A DNA stretch of 64,000 nt, from the NCBI GenBank assembly GCA_016903675.1, contig JADQBA010000035.1, positions 1-64,000 on the forward strand, given 5' to 3'. Positions 17,622-27,911 of the stretch are shown here, piece by piece. The notes beneath the pieces were generated by a model. It did no database searches, was not told the origin of the DNA, and saw only the letters and a program-made list of their open reading frames with translations. The translations under genes and the position numbers were made by a program. Source of the DNA: Stigonema ocellatum SAG 48.90 = DSM 106950. GTDB taxonomy: Bacteria > Cyanobacteriota > Cyanobacteriia > Cyanobacteriales > Nostocaceae. Within the stretch, counting starts at the first letter, position 1. Each line of letters starts with the position of its first letter.

Positions 17622-18908
17622 CTAAATCCCACCCACAAAACGACCAGGACTTAAAATATGTCCCGCATCAAACTGTTCCTTTATCAGACGCATTAACGGC
17701 AAAGCATTGCCAGTGTAGCCCCAAACATCCAGTTGTTGCTTAACCCTTACAGGTGCTTCCAAAATGCTCAAAAATCCCCCACCAGAAACCAACTCATTTC
17801 GCATCTGCACAACCTGCTTTTGACTATCCAACTGCAACACACCTAAACCACTACCAATGTGAATCAAACCCATGGAAACTTGAGTCAAAACCTCAACAGC
17901 AGCAGTAGGTAACACTCCTATTTTGCATGTAATTCCAGACTCGCTGGTAGGAGAATGTATTTGTTCTCCCAATATGCGCCATAGTTCAGCATCATCAGAT
18001 GCTGAATAAATCACCCCATCCAAACCGAGTTGCTGTCCTACTTCCAACAGTCGGGTTGACTGTTCTTTGACACTCTGGGCAATACTTTGGAAGCGAGCAA
18101 TTAATCCCAGTCCCCTACCCAACCCCAAGCTAGACACCAGTTGAGTTGAAAGCAAATCAGCTTGGGTTGGTGTTAACGCAGAACCTCTGAGGGTGTCAGC
18201 CGCTTGGGATATCGCTTTTGGCCCACCAGTAAGCACAACTGTACCCCATATCTCTGGCATGGGATAAACGCGAAACGTCACTTGACTTATAACCCCTAAT
18301 GTGCCATAGGAGCCAGTAAACAACTTCATCAAGTCGTACCCGGCAACATTTTTTACCACTCGCCCCCCAGCCTTGGCGATTTGTCCATCAGCACGCACAA
18401 AAGTAATGCCTAGTAGTTGGTCACGTACACTACCATAACGTTGTCTTAGTGAGCCTGTATCACCAGTGGCGACAATACCGCCTATAGTCGCTGATAGGAG
18501 TGCAGTAGGGTCGAGGGCGAGAAATTGTCTGCTATTTGCCAATATGGCTTGAAGATGAGAGAACTTCATCCCAGCTTCTACCGTGACAGTCAAATCACCC
18601 ACAGCATGTTCCACCAGTTGATTGATGCGTTCTGTACTCACTACAACATCAATATCTTTGGCTAAGCCACCCCAGTTGAGTTTACTACCACTACCGCAGG
18701 GTAAGACACGCCACCTGTTACGGTGAGCTTGGGCCATGACCGCAGCTAATTGCTGAGTAGTTTGGGGATAGACGATACAAGTGGGAGCTTTTTGGGGATC
18801 AATTGCCCCTAGTATAACTTTTTGTTGGCTAGCTGGTATATTTTCCCAAAGACATATGAAATTTTTATCGCCGACGATAGATCCAAGACAAGAAGCGATC
18901 GCTTTCAT
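17622..18908 (-). CDS. glcE: Glycolate dehydrogenase FAD-binding subunit GlcE
   Basis: FAD-linked oxidase of 428 residues, partner of GlcF. The PCMH-type FAD fold is visible: the PP-loop LPCGSGSKLNWGG (about residues 68-80), DPTALLSATIGGIVATGDTG, and RYGSVRDQLLGITFVRADG, then GGRVVKNVAGYDLMKLFTGS, typical of the GlcD/GlcE family. It has a C-terminal GHILSPGRFVGG. It lacks the full C-terminal oxidase cap of GlcD, as expected for GlcE. The first gene of a glcE-glcF pair transcribed leftwards, it probably acts in photorespiration. Confidence 0.92.
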   Translation of the reverse strand: MKAIASCLGSIVGDKNFICLWENIPASQQKVILGAIDPQKAPTCIVYPQTTQQLAAVMAQAHRNRWRVLPCGSGSKLNWGGLAKDIDVVVSTERINQLVEHAVGDLTVTVEAGMKFSHLQAILANSRQFLALDPTALLSATIGGIVATGDTGSLRQRYGSVRDQLLGITFVRADGQIAKAGGRVVKNVAGYDLMKLFTGSYGTLGVISQVTFRVYPMPEIWGTVVLTGGPKAISQAADTLRGSALTPTQADLLSTQLVSSLGLGRGLGLIARFQSIAQSVKEQSTRLLEVGQQLGLDGVIYSASDDAELWRILGEQIHSPTSESGITCKIGVLPTAAVEVLTQVSMGLIHIGSGLGVLQLDSQKQVVQMRNELVSGGGFLSILEAPVRVKQQLDVWGYTGNALPLMRLIKEQFDAGHILSPGRFVGGI

Positions 18909-19808
18909 CAGTTTTTTTTAACTTCCTAAATCTACTTTACTAGTTAATTTCACAGAAAAAGCATTGTTGGTTGACCCCAAACACCACATAACAATCCACC
19001 ATTCCCCTTCATAAAAGCTGATTAAGTATTAACCACGAGGCGATCGCATCAAGTTTGACTTAATCTAGCAAAAGGAAACACTCATCTACCAATTCCTTAC
19101 TGTAAGGGAGTTGGAATTAGTTAGTTGTTAGTAGAACAGCCAACAATTATCAACTATAGCAGCCCTACTTGATTCCTGAAATCATTAGTAGGTAAGGCTT
19201 TAGCCGACCATTCCCAGGTTTGGTGGGCATTGCCCTACCAACAAAATCATCCATTGTTCACCAAGGATTTAGAATTGCTATAGCCATCCTAAAAGAATTA
19301 TAAACACCTCTCCCAAGTCCCCCAAGTCCCCCAAGTCCCCCAAGTCCGGATCTCAAATAGGATTGCTATATATCAATCTCTATTGTCTGTTAGGGGTTTA
19401 ACTTCCGACCATTCCCGATCTCAAAGAACAATTCAATCAGATAAATTGTCAGAGATTTTTTTTCATCCATCAATAGTTTATATGTTTTTTATCAAACAAA
19501 TATCTTACTTTAACAAAAACAAATTATGCCTTAAGATATTTAAAGTAAAATTGTAGCAATTATGCATGATTAAACCAATATATAGCAGTCTTAAATGATT
19601 CGCGAACATGGAGAAACCCGGTAAATTAGTGCGAAACCGGTTTTCTGAAGACTAGTCAGTTTGGAATTCAAATAGGATCGCTATATACAATTCAATAGTA
19701 AATGGCACAAAAGGCTTGTACTTGCCCTTAAGCGCTAAAGCAAAACAAAAAGAGTATTGTGCCGACCTACCTGCTTCAACCAAAAATGTAGCCTTTAAAG
19801 AGTCAATT
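18909..19808. other. Gene-free stretch with dispersed repeats
   Basis: The promoter of glcE lies at its left end. It contains CCAATTCCTTAC/GTAAGGGAGTTGG (about 19090-19117, imperfect inverted repeat), a CCCCCAAGTC octamer array (about 19315-19350) and a CTCAAATAGGATTGCTATA motif (19355-19375) that recurs at 38735. From 19593 it holds the dispersed unit AAATGATTCGC...GAGAAACCCGG...CTAGTCAGTTTGGAATT also seen at 1-50 and 350-385. An AT-rich block lies at 19440-19590. Confidence 0.6.
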
Positions 19809-21893
19809 ATGTCCCTTCTCAACCAGAATAATCACGATATACTGACGGTTAATACCAATAATTTAGTCATACAATTTATTATTGTTATTATTATGTGGCT
19901 GCTTGCGAAAAAAAATTTTTTATTAAGAATAATCAATAAAAACTATATATTTTGCTTATTTTTTATTGAAAATAAACAGCATTTAGACATAATTAAAGTG
20001 GTAAATTTAGCAGATTTAATTGCTTATAAAATGAATCTTGCAGAGGAAAAAAATGCGGATGTAATGAGGGAGCCTGCGATCGCTCCCAAGCAAAATTATG
20101 ATGTGAATACAACATTATCTTTCATGATTCAGCATGTTGTGCGTCATTTAGCGATTGTGGATAATGAGCGGCAAATGTTAGGAATTGTGACGCCAGAAAT
20201 TATTGCAACTGCATTGCAATCAGAACTCCTAAAAATCAAAGAGCAGTTGCAACAAGAAATAGAAGAGCGCTATTCATTAGAAATAGCATTAAATAAAGTT
20301 TCTGATGAGTTAGAAAAGCAAAATGCAAAGCGAACAGAGGAATTAGTGAAAGCTAATAAGCTGTTGCAACGAGGAATATGCGATCGCATTGCGACAGAAG
20401 CACAGCTACTACAAACAACTTCTGAATTACAAGAACTTTTTCAAGCTTTTCCTGACGTATACTTTCGCCTCAAGAGTGATAGTACAATTCTCAGTTACCA
20501 CGCCAGAGAAACATCTGATTTGTACTTACCACCAGAAAAATGCTTAGGCTATCGAATGCAAGATGTTCTACCATCTGATGTCGCCAAGCAATTTCAGCAA
20601 GCCGTTCTTCAGGTAAACCAAACCAACTCTTTAGTAGCAATTGAATACTCGTTACCTTTAACAGAACGGATAAAAAGTTTTGAAGCGCGACTATTACCTT
20701 CAATTCCCAACCAAATTATCGTCATTGTTCGTGACATTACCGAAAGCAAGCAAGCACAAGAAGCGTTACAAAGAGCTAAAGATGAACTGGAAATCCGAGT
20801 GGAGGAACGGACTTGTGAGTTAAAAAACACTAATGAGCGCTTGCGGCAAGAAATTGATGAACGCCAGCGCATCGAAGACGCACTACGCTTGAGTGAAGAG
20901 CGATATACACGAGCCATTAATGCCGGAAAAGTGGGAATATGGGAATGGAATGTTCAAACCCAAGAAATTTATATAGATCCTAATTTGAAAGCTATGCTTG
21001 GCTATAAGGACAATGAAATTTCTACAAACTTCGATGATTGGCTATTATTGATCCATCCAGATGATATTGAATTGGTAAAAGCTGAATTTAATGCTTATAT
21101 GGAAGGTCTGATACCAAAATATGAAATTGAACATCGCATGCTACACAAAGATGGCAGTTATATGTGGTTTCTTGCTCGGGGAACACTTCTTAAAAATGTA
21201 AATAACAAGCCATGTTTTATAGCTGGTTCAAATACTGACATTACAGATCGCAAGCAAGCTGAAAATCAACTCAAAGCATCTTTGAAAGAAAAAGAGGTAC
21301 TCCTAAAAGAAATTCACCATCGTGTTAAAAACAATCTACAGATCATCTCTAGTTTGCTAAGGTTACAAGCCGGATATATCAAAGATCAACAAGCTTCTAA
21401 TATTTTCCAGGATAGTCAAAATCGTGTCCGAGCTATGGCCATGATACACGAAAATTTATATAAATCTAACGACCTAGCAAAAATTGAATTTTCTGATTAT
21501 ATTCAGAATTTAATAAATAACTTAAGGCATTGTTATGGGGTTAATGATTCGATTCAAATCAGATTGAATATTGAGCAAATTTTATTGAGAGTAGACACTG
21601 CCATTACCTGTGGTTTAATTATCAATGAACTTATTTCCAATTCAATTAAACACGCTTTTAATAATAGTTTTTTAGGAAAAATTTATGTAGAGTTTTTAGT
21701 CACAGAAAACCAAAAGTATTCCTTAACGATTAGTGACAATGGTGTGGGATTTAAAGAAGACATAGAGGTTTATAAAAATAAATCACTAGGTTTAAAATTA
21801 GTCGGAGAATTAGTAGAACAATTGGAAGGAACAATCGTATTTAATACGGAATTGGGTACATTTTTTAAAATTACATTTGTAGAACAAAACTAA
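19809..21893 (+). CDS. PAS-containing HisKA_2 sensor kinase with eroded CBS region
   Basis: Sensor kinase of 694 residues from the ATG in MSLLNQNN; a TTG at 19716 would extend it. The first 80 residues are unusually rich in I, N and K and do not match a domain. They are followed by one half of a CBS pair ([18 protein letters not shown] ... [22 protein letters not shown]). A coiled coil, a weak PAS, a second coiled coil and a clear PAS/PAC ([19 protein letters not shown] ... [17 protein letters not shown]) come next. The output is HisKA_2 ([20 protein letters not shown], phospho-histidine in HHRVKNN) plus HATPase_c (ISDNGVGF). Related cyanobacterial kinases carry a full CBS pair, so this one looks N-terminally degraded. 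The next gene follows after 14 bp. Confidence 0.85.
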   Translation: MSLLNQNNHDILTVNTNNLVIQFIIVIIMWLLAKKNFLLRIINKNYIFCLFFIENKQHLDIIKVVNLADLIAYKMNLAEEKNADVMREPAIAPKQNYDVNTTLSFMIQHVVRHLAIVDNERQMLGIVTPEIIATALQSELLKIKEQLQQEIEERYSLEIALNKVSDELEKQNAKRTEELVKANKLLQRGICDRIATEAQLLQTTSELQELFQAFPDVYFRLKSDSTILSYHARETSDLYLPPEKCLGYRMQDVLPSDVAKQFQQAVLQVNQTNSLVAIEYSLPLTERIKSFEARLLPSIPNQIIVIVRDITESKQAQEALQRAKDELEIRVEERTCELKNTNERLRQEIDERQRIEDALRLSEERYTRAINAGKVGIWEWNVQTQEIYIDPNLKAMLGYKDNEISTNFDDWLLLIHPDDIELVKAEFNAYMEGLIPKYEIEHRMLHKDGSYMWFLARGTLLKNVNNKPCFIAGSNTDITDRKQAENQLKASLKEKEVLLKEIHHRVKNNLQIISSLLRLQAGYIKDQQASNIFQDSQNRVRAMAMIHENLYKSNDLAKIEFSDYIQNLINNLRHCYGVNDSIQIRLNIEQILLRVDTAITCGLIINELISNSIKHAFNNSFLGKIYVEFLVTENQKYSLTISDNGVGFKEDIEVYKNKSLGLKLVGELVEQLEGTIVFNTELGTFFKITFVEQN

Positions 21894-21907
21894 AGAGGAA
21901 AAAGAAA

Positions 21908-23062
21908 GTGAAAAAGAGGATTTTGGTTGTTGAAGACGAAAGAATTATTGCTAGTGACATCAAATATTGTCTAGAAAAGTCAGGATACATTGTCCCTGCT
22001 ATTGCCGCCTATGGACAACAAGCAATTGAAAAAACGGCAGAATTACAGCCAGATTTAGTTTTGATGGATGTAATGTTAAAAGGCAATATGAATGGCATAG
22101 AAGCTGCCGAGCAAATTGTTAAACTTTTCAATATTCCCATAATCTATCTGACTGCATATTCAGACGAAAATACCCTAAAAAAAGCCAAAATTACCCAACC
22201 TTTCGGCTATATACTTAAACCTTTTGAAGAAATCCAATTAATTACCACTATTGAAATTGCCCTCAACAAATCTCATACAGAAGCGGTCATGCGCGAAGCT
22301 TTAGAAAAAGAAAAACAAATGAGAGATATGAAGTCGGAATTTGTCTCGATGGTTAGTCACGAGTTTCGTAATCCATTAAGTACTATTTTAACTTCTACTG
22401 AATTATTAGCGCATCACAGTCAGCGATTAAACGAAGCCAAAAAAAGCGAATACATTCATCACATTCAAAATGCTGTCAGACATATGACTCAGTTAATGAG
22501 TGATGTTTTGCTCATTGGTAAAGCAGAAGTAGGTCAAGTTAGTTTTAATCCTACACCACTGGATGTAGAGAATTTCTGCAAAGATTTAGTCACAGAATTT
22601 CAACTTAGTGCTGGCAATCAGCACAAAATCATTTTCACAATCCAAGGATGTTGTACTAAACAAGAAGATGCTAGCGTCCTTCAAAATTCGCAACTACTAA
22701 CGCCAAAAACCCGACTACCTTGCTTAGACGAAAAACTACTGTGGCAAATCCTCTGTAATTTACTAGCAAATGCTATTAAATATTCTCCCCAAGGTGGTAC
22801 AATAGTTTTTGACTTTTTTTGTCTTCAGGAAGAAGCCATTTTCCGTATCCAAGATCAGGGCATTGGTATTCCGGAATCCGATCAAGAAAACTTATTTAAT
22901 TCTTTCCACAGAGGCAGCAATGTTGGCAAGATACCGGGACATGGTCTGGGACTAGCAATTGTTAAACAATACGTAGAGTTACATGGCGGGGAAATTACCT
23001 TCGTCAGTAAAGTTGGAGTGGGGACAACGTTTATTGTCAGCTTACCGTTTCACAATAGTTAG
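21908..23062 (+). CDS. Receiver-histidine kinase hybrid
   Basis: Protein of 384 residues from a GTG start (AGAGGAAAAAGAAA precedes it). An N-terminal receiver domain (VVEDERIIASDI, phospho-acceptor D in LVLMDVMLKGNMNG, lysine in FGYILKPFEE) is joined to a HisKA domain (SMVSHEFRNPLSTIL) and HATPase_c (NLLANAIKYSP, FRIQDQGIGIPESD, GHGLGLAIVKQYVELHGG). No sensor domain is seen, so its input is probably phosphotransfer to the receiver from the HisKA_2 kinase encoded 14 bp upstream. The pair would form a phosphorelay whose output regulator is not here. Confidence 0.9.
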   Translation: MKKRILVVEDERIIASDIKYCLEKSGYIVPAIAAYGQQAIEKTAELQPDLVLMDVMLKGNMNGIEAAEQIVKLFNIPIIYLTAYSDENTLKKAKITQPFGYILKPFEEIQLITTIEIALNKSHTEAVMREALEKEKQMRDMKSEFVSMVSHEFRNPLSTILTSTELLAHHSQRLNEAKKSEYIHHIQNAVRHMTQLMSDVLLIGKAEVGQVSFNPTPLDVENFCKDLVTEFQLSAGNQHKIIFTIQGCCTKQEDASVLQNSQLLTPKTRLPCLDEKLLWQILCNLLANAIKYSPQGGTIVFDFFCLQEEAIFRIQDQGIGIPESDQENLFNSFHRGSNVGKIPGHGLGLAIVKQYVELHGGEITFVSKVGVGTTFIVSLPFHNS

Positions 23063-23063
23063 A

Positions 23064-23300
23064 AGTGGGGAGTGGGGAGTGGGGAGTGGGGAATTAGGAG
23101 GCGCGGAGTTAGGAGGCGCGGAGTTAGGAGTGGGGAGTGGGGAGTGGGGAGTAGGGAATTAGGAGGCGCGGAGTGGGGAGTGGGGAGTGGGGAGTGGGGA
23201 GTTAGGAGTTATTAATTAAGTTTTTTACTCTTGATTCTTTTCTTTATTCCTCACTCCTCACTCTTTATTCCTCACTCCTAACTCCGCGCCTCCTAACTCT
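23064..23300 (+). repeat. Mixed heptad and GGAGGCGCGGAGTTA arrays
   Basis: Four runs of GGGGAGT alternate with a 15-base unit GGAGGCGCGGAGTTA. The right side (23245-23300) carries the complements (CTCACTCCT, CTCCGCGCCTCC), so the block can fold on itself. It separates two genes that converge, and overlaps the stop codon region of the NDH-2 gene. Confidence 0.88.
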
Positions 23301-24660
23301 ACATAACCGCTTGTATATTTTGTGCTGGGGTGTAATCTTTGTTGCGGTGGTCGGCTTTTACATTTTGCAATAATTCTTTACCTGTAATCAATCTTGCTCG
23401 ACGATTCTGGGTGAAATAGTTCCAGCCCCATTGAATCATTACTAGTAGCTTGTTATCAAACTCAATTAAAAAGTAGATGTGAATCAGCAGCCAAAACAGC
23501 CACGCTACGAAACCTGTAAACTTGATAAAACCTAAGTCCACAACGGCAGAGTTTTGCCCAATCACTGCTAGGCTACCCCGATCAGCGTAATAAAAAAGCG
23601 GTAATTTGGTATCGCCCCTAAGCTGCTGTTTAATAAGTGAGGCTACATATTCTCCTTGCTGCATTGCTACAGGTGCAACACCAGGTAGGGGTTTACCGTT
23701 TTGATGGGCAAAATGCGCTAAGTCGCCAATGACAAAAATATTGGGATATCCTTTCACACTCAAGTCAGGTTCCACCATAACTCGTCCGGCGCGATCGCAT
23801 TCAGCACTTGTGCGTTCTGCTAGCACCTTACCTAGGGGCGAAGCGTTGACACCTGCTGCCCATAATACCGTTTTTGCGGCAATCTGTGTCACTTCATCCC
23901 CTTGTTTGATAGTGACAATATCATCTTCAATACTTGTTACTAGTGTTTTTGTCTTGACATTGACACCTAACCGTGATAAAGATGCTTGTGCTTCTCGTGA
24001 TAACTCTGGAGCAAATGGTGGCAGAGGACGATCCAATCCTTCTAGGAGCAACACTCGCGTTTCTTTGGTGTCGATGCTGCGGAAATCGTCTTTGAGGGTG
24101 TGATATGCTAGCTCGGCGATCGCACCTGCTAATTCCACACCAGTTGGACCAGCACCTACGATGATAAAAGTCAACCACTGGGAGCGTTTTTCTGGATCTG
24201 TTTCCTTTTCTGCGGCTTCAAATGCCATAAAGATTCTGTGACGTATCTCTATAGCATCCTCCACAGTTTTTAAACCAGGAGCAAATTCTTCCCAGTGGTC
24301 CTTGCCAAAATAAGAATGCTTTGCTCCCGTGGCTAGGATTAAAGAATCGTACCGTATTTCTTCGCCACCCATAAAGATCTTTTGCTGTTGTGGGTCAATA
24401 TCACTCACTTCTCCTAGCAGCACTTTCGTACTCTTGCTTTTACTGAGTACCGAACGCAGTGGAGAGGAAATATCCGCAGGGGATAGTGCACCTGTGGCGA
24501 CTTGGTAAAGCAGTGGTTGAAATAGGTGAAAGTTGCGCTTATCGATTAGGGTGACTTTCACTCTAGCACGAGACAGCGCTTTTGCCGCATAAAGTCCACC
24601 AAATCCTCCACCTACAATAACCACGTGGTGAGGTGGTTGATTCTTAACTGCCTTTACCAT
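23299..24660 (-). CDS. Type II NADH dehydrogenase (NDH-2)
   Basis: Single-subunit FAD enzyme of 453 residues that oxidises NAD(P)H and reduces membrane quinone without pumping protons. FAD loop VVIVGGGFGGLYAAKALS at the start, LIDKRNFHLFQPLLYQVATG, the NADH loop FIIVGAGPTGVELAGAIAEL (about 170-190), and NIFVIGDLAH as the second FAD signature. A hydrophobic C-terminal segment (FVAWLFWLLIHIYFLIEF) is suited to membrane attachment. The ATG at 24660 has an AGGA about 10 bases upstream; a TTG at 24687 would add nine residues. Cyanobacteria usually have several such genes with redox-sensing roles proposed for them. Confidence 0.92.
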   Translation of the reverse strand: MVKAVKNQPPHHVVIVGGGFGGLYAAKALSRARVKVTLIDKRNFHLFQPLLYQVATGALSPADISSPLRSVLSKSKSTKVLLGEVSDIDPQQQKIFMGGEEIRYDSLILATGAKHSYFGKDHWEEFAPGLKTVEDAIEIRHRIFMAFEAAEKETDPEKRSQWLTFIIVGAGPTGVELAGAIAELAYHTLKDDFRSIDTKETRVLLLEGLDRPLPPFAPELSREAQASLSRLGVNVKTKTLVTSIEDDIVTIKQGDEVTQIAAKTVLWAAGVNASPLGKVLAERTSAECDRAGRVMVEPDLSVKGYPNIFVIGDLAHFAHQNGKPLPGVAPVAMQQGEYVASLIKQQLRGDTKLPLFYYADRGSLAVIGQNSAVVDLGFIKFTGFVAWLFWLLIHIYFLIEFDNKLLVMIQWGWNYFTQNRRARLITGKELLQNVKADHRNKDYTPAQNIQAVM

Positions 24661-24825
24661 AAGATTTATGTCCTGATGTTGATACAACTGTTACTATTCT
24701 TAACAAATTTGTATCATTTTTGTTATAGTAGTTCTGCTTATTATTGACATATTTAAGATGTGTAAATCCAATCCATAATACTGACAAAAAGTAATTTAAG
24801 TTACATTGAAATACTTGAAGAAACA

Positions 24826-24934
24826 CAGGGGTGTAGGGGTGTAGGGGTGTAGGGGTGTAGGGGTATTCCGCGCCTCCTAACTCCGCGCCTCCTAACTCCG
24901 CGCCTCCTCACTCCTCACTCCGCGCCTCCTAACT
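24826..24934. repeat. GTGTAGG and CTCCGCGCCTCCTAA arrays
   Basis: An AAGAAACACAGGGG end (shared with the hairpin elements at 42.3-42.5 kb) leads into a GGGTGTA heptad array. Four CTCCGCGCCTCCTAA units follow, the complement of the 15-base unit at 23100. The array runs up to the stop codon of the next minus-strand gene. Confidence 0.85.
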
Positions 24935-24935
24935 A

Positions 24936-25841
24936 TCAAAGCCCTAATTTTTCTAAAACTGGTGCGGTAGAAACGATGTGCCGTTCTAAACCCAGTTCTT
25001 TTGGGCTGACTCCAACTGCCAAAGCAATCAACTGGGGTAAGTGCAGCACTGGTAAACCCAGTTTCCGATCCATGACCTTTTCCACCTCTGGTTGACGAGA
25101 ATCTAAGTTAAGGTGGCATAAAGGACAAGGGGTAACCATACAATCAACACCAGCTTCCAAGGCTTCTTGAATGTGCATCCCCGCCATTTTGAAAGATTGG
25201 GTCGTGGCGTAGCTGGAAAGAGGCCATCCGCAACATTGCGTGCGACCTCTGTAATAAATTGGCGTTGCTCCTAGGGTGCGAAACACATTTTCCATCGCCT
25301 CTGGTCGGAAAGGATCATCATAGGGCATAGACTTTTGGGCACGTAGGAGATAGCAACCATAAAAAGCCGCACATTTTAGCCCACTTAACTTGCGAGTGAC
25401 ACGTTTTTGAATTTCCTCTAAACCGTAATCTGTCACTAAAGCATAGAGGAGATGTTTAACTTCCGTAGTACCCTGATAAGGTAAACAGCCTTCTTTTTGC
25501 AGCAAGCCATTAACTCGAACAATGTAAGCTGGGTTTGTTTTCTGGCATTCTTTCAGGCGTTCATCTACATGACCAATAACACCTTGACAAGTGCTGCAAT
25601 GGGTAATTAATGGCAGATTTAATTCTTCTGCTAAAGCAATATTCCGGGCATTGACCACATCTTCCAAAAGCTGGGAATCTTCTTTAAACGTGCCAGAACC
25701 GCAGCAAGCAGCTTTTTTGAGTTCAACTAGTTCAATACCCAAAGCTTGAGTGAGGGCAACAGTTGACTGGTGCAGCTCTCGGCAAGCCCCTTGGGCAACA
25801 CAGCCAGGAAAATAAGCGTACTTTAAAGTATGGGATAGCAT
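24936..25841 (-). CDS. HdrB/SdhC-like CCG-domain iron-sulphur protein
   Basis: Protein of 301 residues with two cysteine-rich CCG domains. The first reads YFPGCVAQGACRE ... KKAACCGSGTF ... THCSTCQG; the second reads CAAFYGCYLL ... RTQCCGWPLSS ... TPCPLCHLNLD. This is the HdrB pattern (heterodisulphide reductase subunit B), also used by the non-classical SdhC/SdhE subunit of succinate:quinone reductase in archaea and some cyanobacteria. The domains bind non-cubane 4Fe-4S clusters in HdrB. A quinone-linked electron transfer role, possibly with succinate dehydrogenase or a lactate-type oxidase, is inferred. No partner subunit is adjacent. Confidence 0.85.
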   Translation of the reverse strand: MLSHTLKYAYFPGCVAQGACRELHQSTVALTQALGIELVELKKAACCGSGTFKEDSQLLEDVVNARNIALAEELNLPLITHCSTCQGVIGHVDERLKECQKTNPAYIVRVNGLLQKEGCLPYQGTTEVKHLLYALVTDYGLEEIQKRVTRKLSGLKCAAFYGCYLLRAQKSMPYDDPFRPEAMENVFRTLGATPIYYRGRTQCCGWPLSSYATTQSFKMAGMHIQEALEAGVDCMVTPCPLCHLNLDSRQPEVEKVMDRKLGLPVLHLPQLIALAVGVSPKELGLERHIVSTAPVLEKLGL

Positions 25842-26203
25842 AGAAGTTGGTTAATTAGGGGCAGTGGGACTTGACAAGAACTGTTTTATCATTCCAACTT
25901 TTGTGTTGGCTGCAAGGCTATTGATTCTGAATCATGCACATCCTTAAAAAAGAATGTTACTGGGGTGTAGGGTAACCCCATACGTAAAGTTAGGGGCAAG
26001 TACCTGACTCTTGTAAGGGCACGGTGTTCCAAGAAAGACAACACCGCTTTTTATACCTTACACCCCTGCCTTTGTCACTAAGAGTGTCAAAACCGAACCA
26101 TTTTTACGGTGTAAGCGATCGCGCTTTCCGATAAGATGTATATGCTCAAAACCACCTAGCCCATAAAGAGCAAATTATAGCAACTGGTTGAGGAATTTTA
26201 TCG
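25842..26203. other. Intergenic region, probable acpP promoter
   Basis: No gene. The left part holds GTTACTGGGGTGTAGGGTAACCCC, a short inverted repeat, and a second one, CGGTGTTCCAAGAAAGACAACACCG (about 26020-26045). The right 100 bases, between GCGATCGCGC (26107) and the acpP ATG, must hold the promoter and leader. A candidate -10 TAAGAT lies at 26133. Confidence 0.45.
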
Positions 26204-26455
26204 ATGAGCCAAGCGGAAGTTTTTGAAAAGGTCAAGAAAATCGTCGCCGATCAACTCAGTGTGGATAGCGACACCGTCACACCACAATCTAATTTTGCCA
26301 ACGATTTAGGGGCTGATTCCCTAGACACCGTTGAATTGGTCATGGCTTTGGAAGAAGAATTTGATATAGAAATTCCTGATGAAGCCGCCGAGAAGATCAC
26401 AACGGTTCAAGAGGCAGTTGATTACATCAACAACAAAGTTGCGGCATCCGCCTAA
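26204..26455 (+). CDS. acpP: Acyl carrier protein
   Basis: Acyl carrier protein of 83 residues for type II fatty-acid synthesis. The phosphopantetheine serine is in [19 protein letters not shown] (S about residue 40), and helix IV runs to NNKVAASA. Size, acidity and sequence are typical. fabF follows on the same strand 203 bp later, a conserved cyanobacterial order, but the spacer is filled by an expanded repeat. Confidence 0.97.
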   Translation: MSQAEVFEKVKKIVADQLSVDSDTVTPQSNFANDLGADSLDTVELVMALEEEFDIEIPDEAAEKITTVQEAVDYINNKVAASA

Positions 26456-26456
26456 G

Positions 26457-26645
26457 AGGGGAATGGGGAGTGGGGAGGAAGGGGAGAGGGGGGGAGGGGG
26501 GGAAGGGGGGGAAGGGGGGAAAGGGGGGAAAGGGAAGAAATTTCCCCCACTCCCCCACTCCCCACTCCCCACTCCCCCCTCCCCCACTCCCCCCCTCCCC
26601 CACTCCCTTACTCCCCACTCCCCACTCCCTATTCCCCACTCCCTA
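26457..26645. repeat. G-run array followed by C-run array (acpP-fabF spacer)
   Basis: About 75 bases of GGGGAGT/GGGGGGAAG-type units face about 105 bases of CCCCACT-type units, with a short TTTC between. The two halves are complementary over long stretches, so the RNA between acpP and fabF can form one large hairpin, and the G-rich strand could form quadruplexes. The array is open in several frames without being a gene. Confidence 0.88.
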
Positions 26646-26658
26646 TTTTGCTATTGTC

Positions 26659-27909
26659 ATGACAGATTTTATACGTAAACGCGTTGTTGTAACTGGTGTT
26701 GGCGCGATTACACCCATTGGTAATACACCAGCCCAGTACTGGGAAGGATTAATGAGCGGACGCAATGGTATTGGCGAGATTACTTTATTTGACGCCTCTC
26801 GTCATGATTGCCGCATCGCTGGTGAGGTGAAAAACTTCGACCCGCATGATTACATGAATCCCAAAGAAGCCAAGCGCATGGATCGGTTTGCCCAATTCGG
26901 CGTTGCGGCAGCAAAACAGGCTCTCCAGGACGCCCAGTTAGTCATCAATGAGCTAAATGCAGAACAAGTGGGGATCATCATGGGTTCTGGCATTGGTGGT
27001 TTAAAGGTGCTAGAAGACCAGCAAACTGTGTACCTCAACCGTGGTCCAGATCGCTGTAGCCCCTTCATGATCCCGATGATGATTGCCAATATGGCAGCTG
27101 GGTTAACTGCTATTCACACTGGTGCCAAAGGACCAAATTCCTGCACTGTGACTGCTTGCGCCGCTGGCTCAAACGCTGTAGGAGATGCTTTTCGCTTGAT
27201 TCAAAGCGGATATGCCCAAGCAATGATTTGCGGAGGAACTGAGGCAGCAGTTACACCCTTGTCAATAGCTGGATTTGCTTCAGCTAGGACACTCTCGACC
27301 CGAAATAATGACCCAGCACATGCTAGTCGTCCGTTTGACCGTGACCGTGACGGATTTGTCTTGGGTGAAGGGGCAGGCATTTTAATCCTAGAAGAACTGC
27401 AATACGCCCTCAGTCGCGGTGCAAGGATTTATGCGGAGATGGTCGGCTACGGTATGACCTGTGATGCTTATCATATGACTTCCCCAGTGCCCGGTGGGGA
27501 AGGAGCTGCTAGAGCCATCCAAATGGCATTGAAGGACGCAGGACTCAAGCCAGAACAGGTCAGCTACATCAATGCCCACGGCACCAGCACCTCGGTTAAC
27601 GATCCAACGGAAACAGCAGCTATGAAAAAAGCGTTGGGCAAGCATGCCTATAACATAGCAATTAGCTCTACCAAATCCATGACAGGTCATCTGTTGGGTG
27701 GATCTGGAGGTATTGAAGCGGTAGCAACAGTACTGGCGATCGCTAATAACCGCATTCCACCCACCATCAACTTAGAAAATCCCGATGAAGAATGTGATCT
27801 AGATTACGTTCCCAACTTGAGCCGCGATTTATTGGTCGAGGTGGCCCTCTCCAATTCTTTTGGTTTTGGCGGACATAACGTCACCCTTGCGTTTAAAAAG
27901 TGCCTCTAA
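26659..27909 (+). CDS. fabF: Beta-ketoacyl-ACP synthase II
   Basis: Condensing enzyme of 416 residues that elongates acyl-ACP with malonyl-ACP. Active-site cysteine in [16 protein letters not shown] (about residue 167), first histidine in [15 protein letters not shown], second in [13 protein letters not shown]. The N terminus ([16 protein letters not shown]) matches the family from the ATG at 26659. The open frame continues 63 codons upstream but that part is translated repeat, so the shorter form was chosen. Ends [15 protein letters not shown]. It follows acpP and precedes tkt on the same strand. Confidence 0.96.
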   Translation: MTDFIRKRVVVTGVGAITPIGNTPAQYWEGLMSGRNGIGEITLFDASRHDCRIAGEVKNFDPHDYMNPKEAKRMDRFAQFGVAAAKQALQDAQLVINELNAEQVGIIMGSGIGGLKVLEDQQTVYLNRGPDRCSPFMIPMMIANMAAGLTAIHTGAKGPNSCTVTACAAGSNAVGDAFRLIQSGYAQAMICGGTEAAVTPLSIAGFASARTLSTRNNDPAHASRPFDRDRDGFVLGEGAGILILEELQYALSRGARIYAEMVGYGMTCDAYHMTSPVPGGEGAARAIQMALKDAGLKPEQVSYINAHGTSTSVNDPTETAAMKKALGKHAYNIAISSTKSMTGHLLGGSGGIEAVATVLAIANNRIPPTINLENPDEECDLDYVPNLSRDLLVEVALSNSFGFGGHNVTLAFKKCL

Positions 27910-27911
27910 GG

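Noticed and set aside
23064..23300. Possible CRISPR array from the regularly spaced repeats
   Set aside because: The units are 7 or 15 bases and there are no unique spacers of 30-40 bases, nor any cas gene in the window.
26378..26678. Several overlapping open frames rich in G, P, S and K on both strands
   Set aside because: They are translations of the heptad arrays between acpP and fabF and have no independent start context or family pattern.
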